Source of the DNA: an uncultured Planctomycetaceae bacterium
Lineage (GTDB): Bacteria > Planctomycetota > Planctomycetia > Pirellulales > UBA1268
Assembly (NCBI GenBank): GCA_903885565.1
Contig: CAISJI010000128.1
Span: forward strand, 1 to 33,663
DNA: 33,663 nucleotides
Reading direction: 5' to 3'
A program made the translations under genes and the position numbers. Below the pieces are notes generated by a model. The model ran no database searches. It saw nothing but the letters and a program-made list of their open reading frames with translations, and was not told the origin of the DNA. Shown here piece by piece: positions 29,293-33,663 of the stretch; the stretch's first letter is position 1; each line of letters opens with the position of its first letter.

Positions 29293-30375
29293 TCAGGCCG
29301 TGATGAATGAATCGGGCTCCAACCATTGACCAAGTTCTTCGTGGAACGTGCGACTTTTGTCGACCTCCAACTGCCCGTCGTCGGCCAATTTGATCGCATA
29401 CCGCTCCAGAGGCCGGGGAGCAGGCCCCTCAAAATTCACGCCGTCCTTGTAGAACCCACTCCCATGGCACGGGCATTTGAATTTCTGCTCGGCCTCCAGC
29501 CAGTTGGGAGTGCATCCCAGATGGGTGCAGACGGTTTTCAGGGCATAGATTTGCTGCTGCCCCAGAAATTCGCCATTCACCACCCAAACACCATATTGGG
29601 CGACATATTTGGTTTCCACTTTCCCGGTCGGAAAACCTTCCTTGAAGCCGACCTTAAACCGGCTGGGAGGCTCGGCGAGCACGTTGGGAAACATGTATCT
29701 GGCCAGGCCAAGCGTAAATAATCCGCCCGTGACAGAGAGCGCCGTGAAGCCCAGCGCCATGAACGACCCCACCGCCATCTCGAGAAATCCGCGGCGATCC
29801 TGCTCTCCGTCGGCAGCCTTCTTGGCCACCGGCTTCACCGGTCGGGCCGGGAGGGCGGGGGCGATCTTGTGTGGTGGAGCAGCCGCCACCTTGGCCACGT
29901 CGGCAGACTTGGGCCGGACAACGGCCGCTGGGGCATCCGCCTTGCTGACCGGCCCCGGCTTGGACCCAGTTCGGGCGGCAGCCAAAATGCTGGCCGTATC
30001 GCGAGGCATGGCAGCCTTCGCCGCGACTGGCTTGGCACCAGCCGCCGCCGGCTTGGACGCAGCCGCTGGCTTGGCGGCTGCCGCCGGTTTGGCAACCGGC
30101 TCGGGGGCCTCTGCAGCAGCAGTTCCGGCTGCTTTTTTGGCCCGCGCCTGCGCCATGATTTCGGCCACGCTGGGCCTACCACCGGCAGCCGACTGGGGGG
30201 CGGCTGGTTTGGCGGCGGCCGGCTTGGGCACAGCTGCCTGAGGAGCCTCAGTGGCTTTGGCCGGAGCTTGAGTTGGCTGGGGGCTCCCGGCGACGTCAGA
30301 GGAGGCTCCGCCCCCCTTTTCGGCCCGCGCCGCTGCCATAATCTCAGCGATCGACTTTTTCTTATTTTCAGCCAT
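29293..30375 (-). CDS. petC: Rieske [2Fe-2S] protein with repeat-bearing N-terminal extension
   Basis: The last 165 residues are a standard Rieske subunit. A Tat-like signal/anchor (DRRGFLEMAVGSFMALGF, about 193-228) precedes the cluster-binding CTHLGC (283-288) and CPCHGSGF (301-308); Cys283, His285, Cys301 and His304 hold the cluster, with Cys288 and Cys303 as the disulfide. The first 195 residues are an Ala/Pro/Lys-rich extension with three spaced copies of a short helix: SIAEIMAAARAEK (8-20), SVAEIMAQARAKK (69-81) and DTASILAAARTG (126-137). Because it lies before the Tat motif it should stay in the cytoplasm. This is the promoter-proximal gene of the respiratory locus; GAGG lies 8 nt before the ATG. 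Confidence 0.93.
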   Translation of the reverse strand: MAENKKKSIAEIMAAARAEKGGGASSDVAGSPQPTQAPAKATEAPQAAVPKPAAAKPAAPQSAAGGRPSVAEIMAQARAKKAAGTAAAEAPEPVAKPAAAAKPAAASKPAAAGAKPVAAKAAMPRDTASILAAARTGSKPGPVSKADAPAAVVRPKSADVAKVAAAPPHKIAPALPARPVKPVAKKAADGEQDRRGFLEMAVGSFMALGFTALSVTGGLFTLGLARYMFPNVLAEPPSRFKVGFKEGFPTGKVETKYVAQYGVWVVNGEFLGQQQIYALKTVCTHLGCTPNWLEAEQKFKCPCHGSGFYKDGVNFEGPAPRPLERYAIKLADDGQLEVDKSRTFHEELGQWLEPDSFITA

Positions 30376-30581
30376 GCATCGCCTCGGCGACAGTTGAATC
30401 GAGCATTACCAAGCCATTCCCGTCCCAGCCGTCACGCCGGGACACAGGATGAGCACACGCCAGAAACACCACGCCCGAAATCCCCTTCATTTGCCCAGCC
30501 GACACCGCCGACTGGAGCTCAAGAAGCAGGGAAAAGGGCTGGTTTTCGGCTCCGGAATGAACGTTTTTCGCTTCGCTTCAA

Positions 30582-30605
30582 AGTTTGTGATTTTTTTCAC
30601 AAACT
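30582..30605. promoter_or_regulatory. CRP/FNR-type operator palindrome
   Basis: AGTTTGTGA and TCACAAACT are perfect 9-bp reverse complements around TTTTTT. The core TGTGA-N6-TCACA is the exact CRP consensus. It lies about 207-218 bp before the Rieske start codon and about 300 bp before purD, so it could control either or both. Its symmetry makes an operator more likely than a terminator. Confidence 0.7.
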
Positions 30606-30676
30606 CCCTTTAACTCTATCGGATGACGCCCAACTGTCAACGTCGAATCGACGGCTCGAGGGCGTTTTTCATTCTC

Positions 30677-30717
30677 AACCGGCATATCCCGCCATCCTTG
30701 AAGATTGCCGGTTTTTT
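30677..30717 (+). terminator. Intrinsic terminator in the purD leader
   Basis: AACCGGCA (30677-30684) and TGCCGGTT (30706-30713) form an exact 8-bp stem with a 21-nt loop, and a run of six T (30712-30717) follows. It points toward purD, about 178 bp before its start. No plus-strand gene ends here, so it may be an attenuator or the end of a short leader or small RNA. Confidence 0.6.
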
Positions 30718-30894
30718 ATACACTGCCCGGCGAGTTGCGGCTGACGCCCACTGCGGTCGGCGTGGCCGCGGCGGCCTCCCGATCCGCAGCCGCGAATTTT
30801 TCTGCTTATTTTGCTCTGCCCGGTGCTCCTGCCTGTATGGTGTGCGGGTCTGCCGATTCCTTCTCCACATCTTCCCTTCCAGGAGCCTTGCCCT

Positions 30895-32253
30895 GTGTCC
30901 GCCCCATCCCGACGTGTGCTGGTTGTTGGCGGTGGGGGACGGGAGCACGCGATCGCGTGGAAACTCTCCCGCGATGGGGCGGAGGTGCTCGTGGCTCCGG
31001 GCAATGCCGGCACGGCAGCGATCGCAGAGAATCTTCCGATCGCCGCTGACGACATCCCGGGGTTGCTGAAGGCGGCCCAGTCCCGGGGGGTTGACCTGAC
31101 TGTGGTGGGACCGGAGGCGCCGCTCGTGGCCGGCGTAGTCGATGCCTTTCGGGCTGCCGGCCTGCGGATCTTCGGCCCCACCGCCGCCGCTGCGCAGATC
31201 GAAGGGAGCAAACTTTTCTGCAAGCACATTCTCCATCGGGGCGACGTGCCCACCGCGATGTTCCAGGAATTCCGCTCGCTGACCCGGGCCCGGGAATATC
31301 TGGAGGCCCGCGAGGACATGCCAGTGGTGGTCAAGGCAGACGGCCTGGCGTCCGGCAAGGGGGTGTTTGTCTGCGGCGATCGGGCAGCGGCGCTGGAGGC
31401 GATCGCCTCCCTCGGCAGCGATCCGCAATTTTCCAAGGCGGCCAGTGGAGTGTTGATCGAGGAACGCCTCGATGGCCGTGAAGTGAGCGTGATGGCCATC
31501 ACGGATGGCCGCACGCTGGTCACGCTCCCACCGCTGCAGGACCACAAGGCTGCCTACGATGGCGATCAGGGGCCCAACACTGGCGGCATGGGGGCCTACT
31601 GCCCCACGCCTTTCGTTGACGCCGCACTGCTCGGGGAGATCGAGGCCCGGATCCTGGTGCCCACCCTGCATGCGATGCGCCGTGCCAAGGTGCCGTTTCA
31701 AGGGGTTCTCTATGCCGGGTTGATGCTCACCCAGCAGGGGCCCAAGGTGCTGGAATTCAATGCCCGCTTTGGCGATCCGGAATGCGAGGCACTGCTGGCC
31801 ATGCTCGACTCCAGCTTGCTGGAACTGCTCGACGCCGTCGCCGATCGGCGTCTGGAAGCGGTCGCCCCGCCTGCCTGGAGCGACGGGGCAAGCGTGACAG
31901 TCGTCATGGCCTCGGAGGGCTATCCGGGGGCTGTGGAAAAGGGGCTGCCGATCCGCGGACTGGAGGCAGCCGCTCAGACCGAAGGCGCGGTGGTATTCCA
32001 CTCCGCCACCCGCTTCGCCGATCCCCCGAAGCCGGGCGCCGTGCTCAGCGACGGCGGGCGCACGCTCGCCGTGACTGCCCGTGGAGATTCGCTCGCGCAG
32101 GCGAAACTCCGGGCCTACTCCGCAGTGCGAGCGATCCGCTGGCCGGGTGCCTGGTGCCGCAAGGACATCGCCGACAAGGGGCTCAACTTCGAGCGACAGG
32201 CCGCCTCCCTGATCGTGGAAGCAGCCCCCTCCCCTGCGGAACCACAGCCATGA
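30895..32253 (+). CDS. purD: Phosphoribosylamine-glycine ligase
   Basis: PurD joins phosphoribosylamine and glycine with ATP in the second step of purine synthesis. The 452-residue protein starts with RVLVVGGGGREHAIAWKL and contains the ATP-grasp domain (VVVKADGLASGKGVFVC), the signature QGPNTGGMGAY, and FNARFGDPECEALLAML. The C-terminal domain includes VTVVMASEGYPG. It is slightly longer than the usual 420-430. The GTG at 30895 has AGGAG at 9-nt spacing; an upstream frame to 30811 lacks homology. The ATG of the next gene overlaps its TGA. Confidence 0.97.
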   Translation: MSAPSRRVLVVGGGGREHAIAWKLSRDGAEVLVAPGNAGTAAIAENLPIAADDIPGLLKAAQSRGVDLTVVGPEAPLVAGVVDAFRAAGLRIFGPTAAAAQIEGSKLFCKHILHRGDVPTAMFQEFRSLTRAREYLEAREDMPVVVKADGLASGKGVFVCGDRAAALEAIASLGSDPQFSKAASGVLIEERLDGREVSVMAITDGRTLVTLPPLQDHKAAYDGDQGPNTGGMGAYCPTPFVDAALLGEIEARILVPTLHAMRRAKVPFQGVLYAGLMLTQQGPKVLEFNARFGDPECEALLAMLDSSLLELLDAVADRRLEAVAPPAWSDGASVTVVMASEGYPGAVEKGLPIRGLEAAAQTEGAVVFHSATRFADPPKPGAVLSDGGRTLAVTARGDSLAQAKLRAYSAVRAIRWPGAWCRKDIADKGLNFERQAASLIVEAAPSPAEPQP

Positions 32254-33260
32254 AATTGCGCGTCGGCATCGTCGGACTGGGCCCCCACTGGGAGAAGCGT
32301 TATCTCCCCACGCTGCGTTCACTGGGCGATCGCTTCGAGGTGCGGGGGATCTGCGAGCAGGTGGCCCACCTGGCCCAGCGGGCTGCGGCCGAACTGGGAA
32401 CCGCCCCGGTGGATGGATACCGGGCGCTGGTATCGCGTGATGACATCGACGCCATTCTCTATCTCGCCGACCAGTGGTATGGCGTGCTGCCGATCCTGGC
32501 CGCCTGCGACCATGGCAAAGCTGTTTATTCGGCGATCTCGTTCCCATTCAACTCCGATGAAGCAGTGCTTCTCCGCCAGCGGGTGGAGGCATCGGGCATC
32601 GCGTTCATGGCGGAACTGCCGCGGCGATACGCCCCCGCCACCGTCCGGCTGAAGGAACTGATCGCCACCCGACTGGGGCCGCCCAGAATGCTCTTCTGCC
32701 ACCGCCGCGTGCTGCTGTCGGGAGCGGCTGCCAACACCCCGCCCCGAGATCGCGCCAGCGAGGCCCGCGACCTGATGGAACTGGTCGATTGGTGTCGCTA
32801 TGTGGCGGGGGAGGAACCGACGAGCGTCGTGGCGGTACGCCATGCGGAGAACCCCGGCGACGAGACCGACGACTACCAGATGATGAGTCTCGATTTCACG
32901 CAGCAGGCCTCTCCCGGCAACGGCACGATCGCCCAAATCAGTTGCGGCTACTACATGCCACGGTGCTGGGAAGAGGCGGCCGGCTTCCGCCCCCCTGCCG
33001 CGTTGCAGGTTGCCTGCACCAACGGAATCGCCTTCATCGATCTCCCCGCCAGCCTCGTCTGGTTTGACACCGTCGGACGGCACCAGGAATCACTCGACAG
33101 CGATCGCCCGGTCAACGAGCACATGCTGCTGCAGTTTCACCGCAAGGTGACCAGCCTCGTCCGCCACGTCAGCGGCCTCGACGACACCCTGCGGGCGATG
33201 CATATCGTGCACTCCGCAGCCGCGAGCCAGAAAGAGGGTCGCCGCATCAGGCTCGACTGA
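32250..33260 (+). CDS. Gfo/Idh/MocA-family oxidoreductase-like protein
   Basis: The 336-residue protein has an N-terminal NAD(P)-binding fold (LRVGIVGLGPHWEKRYLP) and the family layout of Rossmann domain plus C-terminal alpha/beta domain. The usual EKP motif with the catalytic Lys, expected after DHGKAVYS (about residues 95-97), reads AIS, so normal dehydrogenase chemistry is doubtful. The C-terminal half contains DLVDWCRYVAGEEP-like helix and NGTIAQISCGYYMP. The start overlaps purD as ATGA. I do not know its substrate; co-translation with purD may be fortuitous. Confidence 0.8.
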   Translation: MKLRVGIVGLGPHWEKRYLPTLRSLGDRFEVRGICEQVAHLAQRAAAELGTAPVDGYRALVSRDDIDAILYLADQWYGVLPILAACDHGKAVYSAISFPFNSDEAVLLRQRVEASGIAFMAELPRRYAPATVRLKELIATRLGPPRMLFCHRRVLLSGAAANTPPRDRASEARDLMELVDWCRYVAGEEPTSVVAVRHAENPGDETDDYQMMSLDFTQQASPGNGTIAQISCGYYMPRCWEEAAGFRPPAALQVACTNGIAFIDLPASLVWFDTVGRHQESLDSDRPVNEHMLLQFHRKVTSLVRHVSGLDDTLRAMHIVHSAAASQKEGRRIRLD

Positions 33261-33285
33261 CTGACTGACTGGCGGCTGGCTGGCT
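33255..33285. repeat. Tetranucleotide repeats at the end of the oxidoreductase gene
   Basis: Four GACT units (33255-33270) contain the TGA stop codon and are followed by three GGCT units (33274-33285). Slippage here could change the reading frame at the very C terminus or the spacing to the convergent leuB gene. Confidence 0.85.
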
Positions 33286-33324
33286 GGCCGCGAAACGTGC
33301 TCCAAACAAGGCCCGTCTGGCCCC

Positions 33325-33663
33325 TTAGGAGGTAGCCAAGGCCGCCACCACGAGGTCGCCCACCTCCCGCGTGCCGTGTCCCATCTTTCCGGCGGCCTGG
33401 CTGGCCATCTTCGTGCCGGTGACCTGAGCCACTGCCCTGTCAATCCGGGAGCCGGCTGCGGGATGGCCGGTGTGCTCCAGCAGCATCGCCATGGCATTGA
33501 TCGCCGCGATCGGGTTGATTTTGTTGGTGCCGGTGTATTTCGGCGCACTTCCCCCCATCGGCTCAAACATGCTCACGCCGCCCGAGTCGGGATTGAGGTT
33601 GGCGCCAGCCGCCACGCCCATCCCGCCCTGCAGGATGCCGCCCAGATCGGTGATGATGTCGCC
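33325..33663 (-). CDS. leuB: 3-isopropylmalate dehydrogenase, C-terminal part (cut by the window edge)
   Basis: The 112 residues visible match the C-terminal domain of LeuB, the leucine-pathway enzyme that oxidises and decarboxylates 3-isopropylmalate with NAD. Diagnostic segments are GDIITDLGGILQGGMGVA at the window edge, MFEPMGGSAPKYTGTNKINP and AAINAMAMLLEHTG. The GSAP...NP pattern is the NAD-binding loop of the isocitrate/isopropylmalate dehydrogenase family; related enzymes such as tartrate dehydrogenase are less likely. The start lies beyond the window. It faces the oxidoreductase gene tail to tail with a 64-bp gap. Confidence 0.88.
   Translation of the reverse strand, partial: GDIITDLGGILQGGMGVAAGANLNPDSGGVSMFEPMGGSAPKYTGTNKINPIAAINAMAMLLEHTGHPAAGSRIDRAVAQVTGTKMASQAAGKMGHGTREVGDLVVAALATS

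Larger units (their letters stand above)
30376..30894. promoter_or_regulatory. 519-bp divergent regulatory region between the Rieske gene and purD
   Basis: No gene is evident. An AT-rich core (about 30565-30620) in otherwise GC-rich DNA holds the CRP-like palindrome described separately. Downstream towards purD are a short palindrome CGTCGA-A-TCGACG (30641-30653), a plus-strand terminator (30677-30717), and a second GC-rich inverted repeat, GCGGCTG/CAGCCGC (30737-30743 and 30787-30793), followed by five T. I could not fix the -35/-10 elements for either direction. Confidence 0.6.

Noticed and set aside
22323..30375. Alternative complex III (Act-type) locus
   Set aside because: A Rieske protein and split cytochrome b are encoded, and no molybdopterin-type ActB or NrfD-like ActC is present.
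30582..30605. Intrinsic terminator for the AGTTTGTGA palindrome
   Set aside because: The T run is in the loop rather than after the stem and the stem is AT-rich, so an operator fits better.
30637..32547. Minus-strand frame of 636 codons opposite purD
   Set aside because: It is antisense to a secure purD, has no recognisable domain, and runs through the regulatory region including the terminator.

Overview
The window looks like chromosomal DNA of a high-GC Planctomycetota bacterium, probably of the Pirellulales type. The evidence is the flagellar export genes with long Ala/Pro-rich extensions, the unusual cytochrome b6f-like locus with a giant multiheme protein, and a large membrane protein I cannot place in a named family. 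The taxonomic call is an inference from gene content, not from a marker gene. Almost everything from the left edge to about 30.4 kb is read from the minus strand. Only purD and an oxidoreductase are on the plus strand, and a partial leuB returns to the minus strand at the right edge. I see no tRNA, rRNA, CRISPR array, transposase or integrase.

From left to right, 0.1-7.0 kb is a flagellar block: fliF, fliO, fliP, fliQ, fliR and a shortened flhB, preceded by a histidine-kinase-like ATPase and an esterase-fold protein. FliF/FliO/FliP are joined by ATGA stop-start overlaps. The FlhB lacks the whole autocleaving cytoplasmic domain, the kinase-like protein has no obvious phospho-accepting His, and the esterase-fold protein has Gly where the nucleophilic Ser should be. 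A 453-bp non-coding gap (6974-7426) follows, holding a 12-bp perfect inverted repeat and the second copy of a 65-bp repeat whose first copy lies just past flhB. Malate dehydrogenase (mdh) stands alone at 7.4-8.4 kb.

From 8.5 to 30.4 kb lies one 22-kb minus-strand respiratory locus of 17 genes. In transcription order it encodes a Rieske protein with a repeat-bearing N-terminal extension, cytochrome b (b6-like), an enlarged subunit IV, a 1556-residue coiled-coil/PDZ/octaheme cytochrome c, two tandem cupredoxin-like secreted proteins, a diheme lipoprotein cytochrome c, oxidase subunits II and I, heme A synthase, heme O synthase, subunits III and IV, a Sco copper chaperone, a CtaM-like DUF420 protein, a small CPNC membrane protein and an 817-residue membrane protein with a duplicated module. 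Together they could carry electrons from menaquinol through the Rieske/b complex and the multiheme protein to periplasmic carriers and an A2-type (YSHPxV) heme-copper oxidase, with cofactor assembly factors encoded alongside. No canonical cytochrome c1 or f is present; the octaheme protein sits where one would be expected.

The 519-bp divergent region 30376-30894 separates this locus from purD. It contains a perfect CRP/FNR-type palindrome (TGTGA-N6-TCACA in longer 9-bp arms) and a plus-strand intrinsic terminator ahead of purD. These are the best regulatory signals in the window. The strongest candidate for an under-described system is the respiratory locus, especially its octaheme coiled-coil protein and repeat-tailed Rieske protein.
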